A stretch of 64,000 nt of DNA from positions 124,001 through 188,000 of the forward strand of contig CAWCNV010000011.1 in assembly GCA_963797015.1 (NCBI GenBank), in the 5' to 3' direction. The DNA is from JBBPZA01 sp963797015. Its GTDB lineage: Bacteria; Actinomycetota; Thermoleophilia; Solirubrobacterales; Solirubrobacteraceae. The number at the start of each line of letters is the position of its first letter. Position 1 is the first letter of the stretch. Position numbers and translations under genes: made by a program. This document shows positions 49,397 through 57,165 of this stretch, in pieces. Below the pieces are notes generated by a model, which was not told where the DNA came from, did no database searches, and worked only from the letters and a program-made list of their open reading frames with translations.

Positions 49397-50461
49397 TCAC
49401 CGCGGCCGGTCGCGATCGCGCGAGGGCTGCACGCGCTTGGGCTCTCCCGGCATCTTCGGGTAGTCCGGCGGGTAGGGCATGTCGCCGCGCCCCTCGGCGG
49501 CGTCGTTCTCGTACAGGTCCAGCAACGGCTGCAACGAGTGGGAGGCGTCGTCGATCGCGGCGTGGCGGTCGCCGACCTCGGCGAAGCGCGCGGGCATCGT
49601 CGCGACCGTGAAGTCCTCGGGCGCGACGTCTCCAAGCTCGTCCCAGGTCACCGGTGCGGAGACCGGCGCGCCCGCCTTGGGCCGCACGCTGTAGGCCGAG
49701 GCGATCGTGCGGTCGCGCGCGTTCTGGTTGTAGTCGATGAAGATGCGCTCGCCGCGCTCCTCCTTCCACCACTTGGTCGTCACCTGATCCGGCAGGCGCC
49801 GCTCGAGCTCGCGCCCGAAGGCGATCGCCGCGTGGCGGACGTCGGTGAACGTCCAGCGTGGCTCGATGCGGACGTAGATGTGGACGCCGCGGCCCCCCGA
49901 GGTCTTCGGGAAGCCGGCGTAGCCGAGCTCGTCCAGGAGCGTGCGGGCCTCGGCGGCGACGCGCACGGCATCGGCGTAGTCCGTGCCCGGCTGTGGGTCG
50001 AGGTCGAGGCGCAGCTCGTCGGGATGGTCGACGTCGTCGCTGCGAACCGGCCACGGATGAAACGTGATCGTGCCCATCTGGGCGGCCCAGCCGACGACGG
50101 CCACCTCGGTCGGACAGACCTCGTCGGCGTGGCGACCCGAGGGGAACTCGATCCGCGCCGTCTGCACGTAGTCCGGAGCGCCGCGTGGGATTCGCTTCTG
50201 GAAGAAGGCGTCGCCGCCGCCCTTCTCGCGCGTCGAGAGGACGATGCCCGGATGCACGCCCTTCGGCCATCGCTCGAGCGTGGTCGGCCTCCGGTCCAGC
50301 GCGCGCATGATCCCGTCCTCGACGGCGAGGTAGTACTTGACGACGTCGAGCTTGGTGACCGCCGCCGAGCCCTCGGTCTCCGGGAAGATCACGCGATCGG
50401 AGCTGGACACGCGCAGCTCGCGCCCGCCGGCGTCGACGATCGTGGCCTCGGATGCGGCCAT
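49397..50461 (-). CDS. LigD-type polymerase/primase domain protein
   Basis: 354 residues. The archaeo-eukaryotic primase-like PolDom of bacterial NHEJ: catalytic Asp pair D153/D155 in RLDLDPQPG, TSGGRGVHIYVRI, and FIDYNQNARDRTIASAYSVRP. A stand-alone domain without ligase or nuclease parts, as found in many actinobacteria. It fills gaps and adds nucleotides at broken ends with Ku and a separate ligase, neither of which is in the window. ATG 50461 was chosen since the frame upstream is not protein-like and contains an SDR remnant on another frame. Confidence 0.9.
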   Translation of the reverse strand: MAASEATIVDAGGRELRVSSSDRVIFPETEGSAAVTKLDVVKYYLAVEDGIMRALDRRPTTLERWPKGVHPGIVLSTREKGGGDAFFQKRIPRGAPDYVQTARIEFPSGRHADEVCPTEVAVVGWAAQMGTITFHPWPVRSDDVDHPDELRLDLDPQPGTDYADAVRVAAEARTLLDELGYAGFPKTSGGRGVHIYVRIEPRWTFTDVRHAAIAFGRELERRLPDQVTTKWWKEERGERIFIDYNQNARDRTIASAYSVRPKAGAPVSAPVTWDELGDVAPEDFTVATMPARFAEVGDRHAAIDDASHSLQPLLDLYENDAAEGRGDMPYPPDYPKMPGEPKRVQPSRDRDRPR

Positions 50462-50471
50462 CGCCTCGCGG

Positions 50472-50594
50472 TCAGCTCGCGGTCCAGCCGTGATCCATGG
50501 TGACCGGCACGCGCCAACCGTCGTCGACGGCGCGCTGCGCGATGGCGCGCCCGATGCCGCCCGCAGCCCCGGTGACGAGACCGACCCGCTCCAC
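50472..50594 (-). pseudogene. SDR remnant: first ~29 and last ~10 codons only
   Basis: A 40-codon frame from GTG 50594 to TGA. It begins VERVGLVTGAAGGIGRAIAQ and DDGWRV, the start of an SDR with the TGxxxGIG loop, and then passes straight into PVTMDHGWTAS, which resembles the usual SDR ending (VDGGWTA). Some 200 residues are missing in frame. Found 10 bp upstream of the LigD-type gene. Confidence 0.65.
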
Positions 50595-50655
50595 GCGCTC
50601 AGACTAACGCTGCCTTCACAGCGGCCGGCCGAGAAGGCTGCGCCGCCCCGGCGGA

Positions 50656-51642
50656 TCAGTAGCGTCCACCCTCCGGCGCGGGCGCGTCGTCGAGCTCGGC
50701 CAGGTCCGCCGCGCCCAGCTCGACGTCGGCAGCGCCGGCGTTGTCGGCCAGGTACTTCGGCGTCTTGGTTCCGGGAATCGGCACCACGTGCTCGCCATGC
50801 GCCAGCACCCACGCCAGCGCCACCCGTGCCGGGGTTGCCCCCACCCGCTCGGCGATCTCCCGCACCCGGCCGACGATGGCCAGGTTCGCGCGCAGCGCGT
50901 CCTGCTGGAAGCGCGGCAGCCCGCGGCGGAAGTCGTCCTTGGGCAAATCGTCGAACGACGAGAACCGCCCGGTCAGGAAGCCGCGTCCCAGGGGCGAGAA
51001 GGGCAGCAGGGCGATGCCCTGTTGCTCGCAGTACGGCAGCACCTCGTCCAGCACGTCGCGTGTCCAGAGCGACAGCTCGGATTGCACCGACGTCACCGGG
51101 TGCACCGCCTGGGCGCGCCTGATCTCGTCCACGGAGACCTCGGACAGGCCGATGTGCCGCGCCTTCCCCGCCTCGACCGTCTCGGCCATCGCCGCCCAGG
51201 TCTCCTCGAGCGGGACCTCGGGGTCCACCCGGTGGAGCTGGTAGAGGTCGACGTGGTCGGTGCCGAGCCGGCGCAGGCTGTCGTCGATCGACTTGCGCAC
51301 GTGCTCGGGGCGGCCATCCCTGAGGACACCGGGGGAGGTGTTGCCCGAGTCGGCGTCGGGGCCGGACTCGCTGATCACCAAGCCGACCTTGGTGGCCAGC
51401 ACCGCCCGCTCACGGTGGCCGCCCGCCAGCGCTCGCCCGACCAGCTCCTCGTTGGTGAACGGTCCGTACGCGTCGGCCGTGTCGATCAGCGTCATGCCGA
51501 GGTCGAGCGCCTGCCGGATCACCGCGATCGACGTGGCGTCGTCACGCGGGGCCTCCATCTCGTAGGCGAAGGTCATGCCCATGCACCCCAGGCCGACGAC
51601 GCCCACCTCGGGGCCCTTGCTGCCGAGTGTCGTGGTTCGCAT
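50656..51642 (-). CDS. Aldo/keto reductase
   Basis: 328 residues, a TIM-barrel AKR of the YajO/AKR13 type. LGLGCMGMTFAYE opens it; the tetrad is DTADAYG (Asp, Tyr), ATKVGL (Lys) and QLHRVDP (His). PFSPLGRGFLTGRF and PIPGTKTPKYLADNAGA bind NADP(H). It reduces aldehydes or ketones. GGAGGGGACGG lies upstream of ATG 51642. The cupin gene 16 bp upstream on the same strand is likely in the same operon. Confidence 0.92.
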   Translation of the reverse strand: MRTTTLGSKGPEVGVVGLGCMGMTFAYEMEAPRDDATSIAVIRQALDLGMTLIDTADAYGPFTNEELVGRALAGGHRERAVLATKVGLVISESGPDADSGNTSPGVLRDGRPEHVRKSIDDSLRRLGTDHVDLYQLHRVDPEVPLEETWAAMAETVEAGKARHIGLSEVSVDEIRRAQAVHPVTSVQSELSLWTRDVLDEVLPYCEQQGIALLPFSPLGRGFLTGRFSSFDDLPKDDFRRGLPRFQQDALRANLAIVGRVREIAERVGATPARVALAWVLAHGEHVVPIPGTKTPKYLADNAGAADVELGAADLAELDDAPAPEGGRY

Positions 51643-51658
51643 CGCCGTCCCCTCCACG

Positions 51659-52072
51659 TCAGACGTCGATCGAGGGGGCGGCGGCGTACTCGTCGTCCGT
51701 GACCTTCTCGCCCCACTCGGCCGCGACGTGGTGCTCGTCGACCTCGTTGAGGGCGAGGTGGACCATGAAGCGGTTCGGCGCCGCGCCGTGCCAGTGCTCC
51801 TCGTCGGGCTCGAAGAGGACCCGGTCCCCGGGGCGGATGACCTCGATCGGACCGCCGCGCCGCTGAGCCAGGCCGACGCCCTCGGTCACGTGGATGGTCT
51901 GGCCGAGCGGGTGCGTGTGCCACGCGGTGCGCGCGCCCGGGGTGAAGTGCACGTTGTTCGCCTGCACGCGCGCGGGCGGGTGCGCTGCCGCGACCGGGTC
52001 GATGTAGACGTCGCCGGTGAACCAATCGTCGGGGCCCTTCGCGGTCTCCAGCGTGTTGCGGGTGATCTGCAT
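51659..52072 (-). CDS. Cupin-domain protein
   Basis: 137 residues, one cupin barrel: TPGARTAWHTHPLGQTIHVTEG holds the first motif (two His and a Gln-Thr variant), and PGDRVLFEPDEEHWHGAAPNRFM the second. It matches small manganese cupins related to (R)-hydroxynitrile lyases and carboxymuconolactone-type detoxifying proteins. The aldo/keto reductase gene follows at 16 bp; this pairing is common. GAGGAGAC lies just before the ATG. Confidence 0.88.
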   Translation of the reverse strand: MQITRNTLETAKGPDDWFTGDVYIDPVAAAHPPARVQANNVHFTPGARTAWHTHPLGQTIHVTEGVGLAQRRGGPIEVIRPGDRVLFEPDEEHWHGAAPNRFMVHLALNEVDEHHVAAEWGEKVTDDEYAAAPSIDV

Positions 52073-52205
52073 GTCTCCTCGTTCTCCTCTGGGCGGTGCG
52101 ACCGTCGTCGGTTGTCGGAGTCTGACGCCGGTGCGGTGGAAACGCACGCCATGCGCGCCCGGGTGTAGCCTCGGCGGGAGTCCGCCGCGAGGGAGGCGAT
52201 CGTCC

Positions 52206-53279
52206 TTGGCTGACATCCGCTTCTGCACCGCGCGCGACGGCGCACGTCTCGCCTACTCGCTCCACGGCCGCGGGGCGCCGCTCGTCCGGGTCGCGACGTG
52301 GCTCACGCATCTCGAGCTCGATTGGCACAGTCCCGTCTGGCGCCACTGGCTCGAGCGCCTCGGTGAGCGGCACACGGTGCTGCGCTACGACGAGCGCGGC
52401 TGCGGTCTCTCTGACGCTGAGGTGGGCGAGCCGTCCGTCGAGACGTGGGTTGGCGATCTCGAGGCGGTCGTCGACGCCGCCCGCCTCGAGCGCTTCGCTC
52501 TGCTCGGCATCTCGCAGGGCGCGGCGATCGCGGTCTCCTACGCCGCGCGGCACCCCGAGCGCGTCTCGGACGTCGTGCTCTATGGCGGGTATGCACGCGG
52601 CCGGCAGCTACGCGGCCAGCGCGCCGAGGAGGAGGCGCTGGTGGCGGCGATCCGCGCCGGATGGACGAGCCGGGACCCCTCCTTCCGTCACCTGTTCAGC
52701 ATGCTGTTCCTACCGCACGCCACGCCGGAGCAGATGGCGTGGTACGACGACCTGCTGCGCAAGACGACCTCCGCCGAGGCGGCGATCCGGCTCTTCCGCG
52801 CGCGCGGCCTGGTCGACGTCGTCGCCGCCGCTTCGACGGTGGACGTACGGACGCTCGTGCTCCATGCACGAGGAGATCGCGTGGTGCCGTCGGAGGAGGG
52901 CCGGCTACTCGCCTCCCGCGTCCCCGGCGCACGCCTGGTGGTTCTGGATTCCGAGAACCACATCCTGCTCGAGGACGAGCCCGCCTGGGAGACGTTCCTG
53001 GCCGAGCTCGACGACTTCCTCGGACCCACCGATTCGATTGCCCCTTCCGCAGCACTCGCCGAGCTGAGCCCGCGAGAGCTGCAGGTCCTCGAGCTCGTCG
53101 CCGCCGGACTGACCAACGAGGCGATCGCGCAGCGGCTCGTCCTGAGCATCCGCACGATCGAGCACCACCTCTCGAGCGTCTACTCGAAGCTCGGCGTCTC
53201 TGGCACCGCTGCGCGCGCCGCCGCGGCGGTCGCCTTCATCGAGGGGCAGCGGAGCCGGACTCCGTCCACGCCCCCATGA
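52206..53279 (+). CDS. Alpha/beta hydrolase fused to LuxR DNA-binding domain
   Basis: 357 residues from TTG 52206, which has GGGAGG at a proper distance; no ATG or GTG nearby fits. Residues 1-270 are a hydrolase: the nucleophile elbow GISQGAA (S103), Asp in HARGDRVVP and His in ENHILLEDEP. Residues about 285-350 are a LuxR/NarL helix-turn-helix (LSPRELQVLELVAAGLTNEAIAQRL, IEHHLSSVYSKL). An intact triad suggests it binds or even hydrolyses its inducer, such as a lactone or ester. Targets unknown; the divergent cupin-reductase operon and the hydrolase downstream are candidates. Confidence 0.9.
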   Translation: MADIRFCTARDGARLAYSLHGRGAPLVRVATWLTHLELDWHSPVWRHWLERLGERHTVLRYDERGCGLSDAEVGEPSVETWVGDLEAVVDAARLERFALLGISQGAAIAVSYAARHPERVSDVVLYGGYARGRQLRGQRAEEEALVAAIRAGWTSRDPSFRHLFSMLFLPHATPEQMAWYDDLLRKTTSAEAAIRLFRARGLVDVVAAASTVDVRTLVLHARGDRVVPSEEGRLLASRVPGARLVVLDSENHILLEDEPAWETFLAELDDFLGPTDSIAPSAALAELSPRELQVLELVAAGLTNEAIAQRLVLSIRTIEHHLSSVYSKLGVSGTAARAAAAVAFIEGQRSRTPSTPP

Positions 53280-53374
53280 GGGCCGCGGATGACATTCGTG
53301 CCGGCACCGATGCGGCCTGAAGCAGGCCGCCGTAGGGTCGCCGGGCAAGCGATCCCGGACCCCGGAGGTGCCAC

Positions 53375-54253
53375 ATGACACCGCAGTCCACGCTCGACGT
53401 CGCGCCCGCCGAGACCATCGAGCCCGTTCGCGAATACGACGTGCGTGGCGGCGGTGGCGTCAGGCTCAGAGCCCGCGAGTGGGGGAACGCGGCCGGACCA
53501 CCGATCCTCTTCGTCCACGGCTGGTCGCAGTCCGACCTGTGCTGGCGCGCCCAGGTCGGCGGCCCGCTCGCCGAGCGCTTTCGGATGGTCACGTTCGATC
53601 TCCGCGGCCATGGGGCCTCGGAGCGCCCGCTCGACGCCGGCGCGTACACCGCCGCGCAGCCCTGGGCCGATGACCTCGCGGCGGTCGTCGACGCAACCGG
53701 TCTGAAGCGGCCCGTGCTCGTCGGCTGGTCGTACGGAGGCTTCGTGCTCGCCGACTACCTCCGCGCTTACGGCGAGGCGGCGATCGGCGGCATCGAGCTG
53801 GTCGGCGGCGCGGTGCTCCTCCGGCCGCCGTCGTTCGACCACATAGGCCCCGGATTCCTCGAGAACGCGCCCGCGGGGTGCGACCCGGATCTCCGGGTCA
53901 GCATCCCCGCGATGCGGCGGTTCCTGGGCGCGTGCACCGCTTGTGACCTCGACGACGACGTGCTCTCGACGGCGCTCGCGTGGAACATGGTCGTGGCGCC
54001 GGAGGTAAGGGCCGCGCTGATCGCACGCGACCTCGACGCCGGAGACGTCCTCGGCCGTCTCTCGGTGCCGGTCCTGGTGAGCCACGGCCGCGAGGACGCG
54101 ATCGTCCTGCCCTCGATGGCCGAGCGCGTGCTCGAGCGCTGCCCGACCGCCGTGGCGTCGTGGTACGACGGCGTCGGGCACATGCCGTTCCTCGAGAGCA
54201 CGGAGCGCTTCGACCGCGAGCTCGCGTCGTTCGTGGAGGAGGCGCGCGGCTGA
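53375..54253 (+). CDS. Alpha/beta hydrolase
   Basis: 292 residues. RLRAREWGNAAGPPILFVHGWSQSDLCW (oxyanion HG), FDLRGHGAS, nucleophile elbow VGWSYGG, Asp in SHGREDAIV and His in GVGHMPFLE give a full catalytic triad of the haloperoxidase/epoxide hydrolase-like type. GGAGG lies 9 nt before the ATG. It is 95 bp after the hydrolase-LuxR gene and in the same direction, so it could be its target. Substrate unknown. Confidence 0.9.
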   Translation: MTPQSTLDVAPAETIEPVREYDVRGGGGVRLRAREWGNAAGPPILFVHGWSQSDLCWRAQVGGPLAERFRMVTFDLRGHGASERPLDAGAYTAAQPWADDLAAVVDATGLKRPVLVGWSYGGFVLADYLRAYGEAAIGGIELVGGAVLLRPPSFDHIGPGFLENAPAGCDPDLRVSIPAMRRFLGACTACDLDDDVLSTALAWNMVVAPEVRAALIARDLDAGDVLGRLSVPVLVSHGREDAIVLPSMAERVLERCPTAVASWYDGVGHMPFLESTERFDRELASFVEEARG

Positions 54254-54325
54254 CGCCGAGCTTCATTGCAATCGCCCGCCGCCGGTGCCAAGGTTTCGAT
54301 CCGGTCTCACGCGGAAGGAGATGAG

Positions 54326-54388
54326 ATGAGGCAGGCAGCGCGTGCTCGTCGGGTTGCGGCGCCGGGGGCGCGGGTGGTAAGCGCTTGA
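54326..54388 (+). other. Possible leader peptide coupled to a secreted hydrolase
   Basis: GAAGGAG followed by ATG 54326 opens a 20-residue frame (MRQAARARRV and on), with five Arg, that stops at TGA 54386-54388. The TTG start of the next gene overlaps that stop (TTGA). It has the better ribosome site of the two. It could act as a coupling leader, or the overlap could mark a frameshift in one longer gene. Confidence 0.4.
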
Positions 54389-55431
54389 CGCGGGATCGCC
54401 GGGGACGTTGGCGATGCGCTGTGGCGGCGCTCGGCGCAAGCCTCGCGCTCGCGGCCGGCCTCGGCGTGTCGGAGGCCGCGGCGGCGATCACGCAGCCGCC
54501 CCAGCCGAAGTCGGGACCCGGCGGCAGCGACTACTCCAACGCCGACTGGCGGGTGTCCTCCGGGGGCGCCGGCAGTGACGCCTGGTACGTGTTCGAGCCG
54601 ATCAAGCCGCGTCCGGCGAACGCGCCGCTGGCGATCGTCATGCACGGCTACTTCGAGTTCGCGGGCTACAACACGATGTACACGCTCATCCGGCACACGG
54701 TCCGGAAGGGCAACGTGGTCATCTACCCGCGCTGGCAGACGGACATCGCGGCGCCGTGCCCGGGCCCGTTCAAGATCGAGCCGTGCATGACCTCGGCGGT
54801 GAACGGCATCCGCGGCGCGCTGACGTATCTCCGCGCGAGCCCGACGCGGGTGCAGCCGCAGCTGAAGCGGACGAGCTACTTCGGGTTCTCGTTCGGCGGC
54901 ATCATCACCGCGAACCTCGCGAACCGGTACAGGTCGCTGAACCTGCCCCGGCCGCGTGCGATCTTCCTCGACGACCCGCATGACGGCGGCTTCGCCGGCT
55001 TCGGCGAGCCGGCGCTGGACGACTCGCTGGCGGGCATCCCGCCGTCGGTGAAGCTGCAGTGCCACTCCGGGGCCGACGGGGTCATCGCAGGGGCGGGCAA
55101 GGCGGACTCCAGCTGCAACGCGGTGTTCCCGAAGCTGGCGCAGATCCCGAAGCGCAACAAGGACCTCGTGCTCACGGAGACAGACCGCCACGGCACTCCA
55201 CCACTGTCGTCCGCGCACGGGGTGTGCGCGGGCAGGCCGGGCACCGCCGACGCCTACGACTGGAACTTCTGCTGGAAGGTCTGGGACGCGCTGCGAAGCT
55301 GCGCCTACTACGGGACCGACTGCCGGTACGCGCTCGGCAAGACGCCCGCGCATCGCTCCAACGGCAGGTGGAGCGACGGTGTACCGATCGCCCGCTTGAA
55401 GATCCAGCACACCGCGCCGATCCGGCCCTAG
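54385..55431 (+). CDS. Secreted alpha/beta hydrolase-like protein
   Basis: 348 residues from TTG 54385. A signal peptide (WRCAVAALGASLALAAGLGV) ends near residue 33. The body shows APLAIVMHGYFEFAGY (oxyanion region), YPRWQTD and a nucleophile elbow GFSFGGIITANL. A late His appears in TETDRHGTPPLSSAHG. Six or more Cys suggest disulfides outside the cell. The fold is that of secreted esterases; the substrate is unknown. The start is odd: TTG overlapping the stop of a short leader frame. Confidence 0.75.
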   Translation: MTRDRRGRWRCAVAALGASLALAAGLGVSEAAAAITQPPQPKSGPGGSDYSNADWRVSSGGAGSDAWYVFEPIKPRPANAPLAIVMHGYFEFAGYNTMYTLIRHTVRKGNVVIYPRWQTDIAAPCPGPFKIEPCMTSAVNGIRGALTYLRASPTRVQPQLKRTSYFGFSFGGIITANLANRYRSLNLPRPRAIFLDDPHDGGFAGFGEPALDDSLAGIPPSVKLQCHSGADGVIAGAGKADSSCNAVFPKLAQIPKRNKDLVLTETDRHGTPPLSSAHGVCAGRPGTADAYDWNFCWKVWDALRSCAYYGTDCRYALGKTPAHRSNGRWSDGVPIARLKIQHTAPIRP

Positions 55432-55449
55432 TTCGTCTCCCGGCGTGCC

Positions 55450-56316
55450 CTACCCGGCGGGCAGCGCGTGAGCGGCGGGCGCCGGGACCTGCTGGATGAC
55501 GCGGCGGTCGGTCAGCCGCCTCCCCGTGTCCGGGTCGTGCGCGACCAGGTAGACGGTGGGGTTCGCGGCGGCGTAGGCCAGGATTCGCTCGTGCGTGACG
55601 CGCTGGGCTTGCTCGTCGGGGCCGACCCCGTCCACGATCCCGCGCAGCAGCTGCTGCTGCGTGTAGGAGCTGTCGCCGGCGAGGAACACGGAGTGATCGC
55701 CGTCCTCGACGACGACGCCGAGCTGGCCGGGACTGTGGCCGGGGACGGGGACGATGACGACGTCACCCGCCTCGGTGAGGCGCAGGCTCTGCGGGAACGG
55801 TCCGTACGGCCCGGAGCTCAGGTTTGGCGCGGTGGGGTCGAACCACACGGGCCAGCGGTTGTTCGGGTAACCGCGCACTCGTCCAAGCCGGCCGCTTGCG
55901 TAGTCGATCTCGGCGCGCTCGACGAGGATCTCCGCACCGGGGAAGTGGTGCAGGCCGCCGGCGTGGTCGGTGTGCAGGTGCGTCATCACGACTCGGCGGA
56001 CGTCGCCGGGCCGGATGCCGAGCTGCTCGAGCTGCGGGCCGATCTCCTGCTCGGGTTCGACCGCCAGGCGGACGGCGAGGCGGAAGACCGGATGCCACCG
56101 CGGAAAGTAGCCGGGAAGCGACGCGCGGGCGCTCTCACCCGTGTCGACCACGATGACGCCTTCCGGGTGCTCGATCGCGAAGGCGTAGATCGGGAGCGGC
56201 TCGGTCCAGTCGCGGTCGAGCACGGTGTTGACGAGGCGGCGCCGGCCGTGGCCGACACCCTCGCGCCAGGCGGTCGTGATCTCGACGGTACCTGTCTGTA
56301 TCGCATGGATCTTCAT
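55450..56316 (-). CDS. Metallo-beta-lactamase-fold hydrolase (lactonase-like)
   Basis: 288 residues. The metal-binding motif THLHTDHAGG (H113, H115, D117, H118), then GHSPGQLG, FLAGDSSYT and YLVAHDPDTG supply all ligands for two metals. The pattern with VDTGESARASLPGYFPRWHP is that of N-acyl-homoserine lactonases and related quorum-quenching lactonases. It starts in a four-base overlap (ATGA) with the TetR gene, so the regulator probably senses the substrate. Whether it cleaves signal molecules or other lactones is open. Confidence 0.88.
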   Translation of the reverse strand: MKIHAIQTGTVEITTAWREGVGHGRRRLVNTVLDRDWTEPLPIYAFAIEHPEGVIVVDTGESARASLPGYFPRWHPVFRLAVRLAVEPEQEIGPQLEQLGIRPGDVRRVVMTHLHTDHAGGLHHFPGAEILVERAEIDYASGRLGRVRGYPNNRWPVWFDPTAPNLSSGPYGPFPQSLRLTEAGDVVIVPVPGHSPGQLGVVVEDGDHSVFLAGDSSYTQQQLLRGIVDGVGPDEQAQRVTHERILAYAAANPTVYLVAHDPDTGRRLTDRRVIQQVPAPAAHALPAG

Positions 56317-56978
56317 CGTGGCCTCTTCTTCTTTCGCTTGGAATCGGCGCGGCGGGCCTCATTCGGGGCGAAGCCGCGCAGGATCAGCTCGGCGACGTTC
56401 TCGGCGAGCTCGTCGTCGACCGGGCCGCCGGTGATGAGCAGCCGGTAGAACAGCGGCCCGCCGAGCACGTCAAGGGCGAGCTCGAGATCGAGATCGGGGC
56501 GCAGGTCGCCACGCTCGATGCCGCGCTCGATCACCTCGGCCAATGCGCCCCGCCGCTTGGCCAGAAACCCCTCGCGGACCGCCCGCGCGAGCTCGGGCCG
56601 CTGGGCCATGGCGCTGACGAGGTTGGGCATCAGCCGCCCCGGCAGCGAGCCGCTGTAGAGCTCGACGGCCTCGCGCATCAGTGCGAGCAGATCGGTGCGG
56701 GTGGAGCCGGTGTCCGGAACCACGATCTCCTCGTCGACGAGTGCGCCGACCGCCGCCGTGACCAGGTCGTCCTTCGACCGGTAGCGGCGATAGATGGCGC
56801 CCTTGCCGACCCCGGCACGAGCAGCGACGTCGTCCGTTCGGAACTCGTGAACACCGCGCTCGGCGATCAGGCCGAGCGTGGCTTCGATGATCGCCCGGTC
56901 GGCCCGCGCTTCCCGTGGCCGCCCGATGGTGCGCGCGGATCCCTCTCGTCGCGACGCTTCTGCCGATACGGAACTCAT
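56313..56978 (-). CDS. TetR-family regulator of the lactonase-like gene
   Basis: 221 residues. DRAIIEATLGLIAERGVHEFRTDDVAARAGVGKGAIYRRYRSKDDLV is the TetR DNA-binding domain; the C-terminal part (SGSLPGRLMPNLVSAMAQRPELARAVREGFL) is the TetR_C_11-like ligand domain. The ATG at 56978 is followed upstream by a perfect 12-bp palindrome, its likely operator, which overlaps a possible -10 (TACGGT). The stop overlaps the start of the lactonase-like gene. Confidence 0.9.
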   Translation of the reverse strand: MSSVSAEASRREGSARTIGRPREARADRAIIEATLGLIAERGVHEFRTDDVAARAGVGKGAIYRRYRSKDDLVTAAVGALVDEEIVVPDTGSTRTDLLALMREAVELYSGSLPGRLMPNLVSAMAQRPELARAVREGFLAKRRGALAEVIERGIERGDLRPDLDLELALDVLGGPLFYRLLITGGPVDDELAENVAELILRGFAPNEARRADSKRKKKRPR

Positions 56979-56979
56979 T

Positions 56980-56991
56980 GGTTCCGGAACC
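56980..56991. promoter_or_regulatory. Palindromic operator of the TetR/lactonase operon
   Basis: GGTTCCGGAACC, a perfect 12-bp palindrome one base upstream of the TetR start codon, overlapping TACGGT (minus strand 56994-56989), a possible -10. A related half site TACGGAAC lies about 30 bp further upstream. Confidence 0.6.
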
Positions 56992-57096
56992 GTAGCACAG
57001 ATTCGATACCGACACGTTCCGTAAAGTCCCGTTGACGCCCTCGGGGTTGCCGTTGGGCGGCCTCCGGCGGTCGATGGTCGATGAAAGGAGACGGGA

Positions 57097-57165
57097 ATGG
57101 CGAGCACCGACGCCCAGACGGGCTACGCACCAGGCACTCAGAGCCGGTCCCTGCGCGCGATCTAG
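57097..57165 (+). pseudogene. Possible alpha/beta-hydrolase stub
   Basis: A 22-codon frame with a very good ribosome site (AAAGGAGACGGGA before ATG 57097). It begins MASTDAQTGYAP, like the start of many alpha/beta hydrolases (TGYAPVNG), then ends after 10 unrelated residues. The TAG overlaps the stop of the opposing methyltransferase gene (CTAG). It may be a stub left by a deletion, or a real short peptide. Confidence 0.3.
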
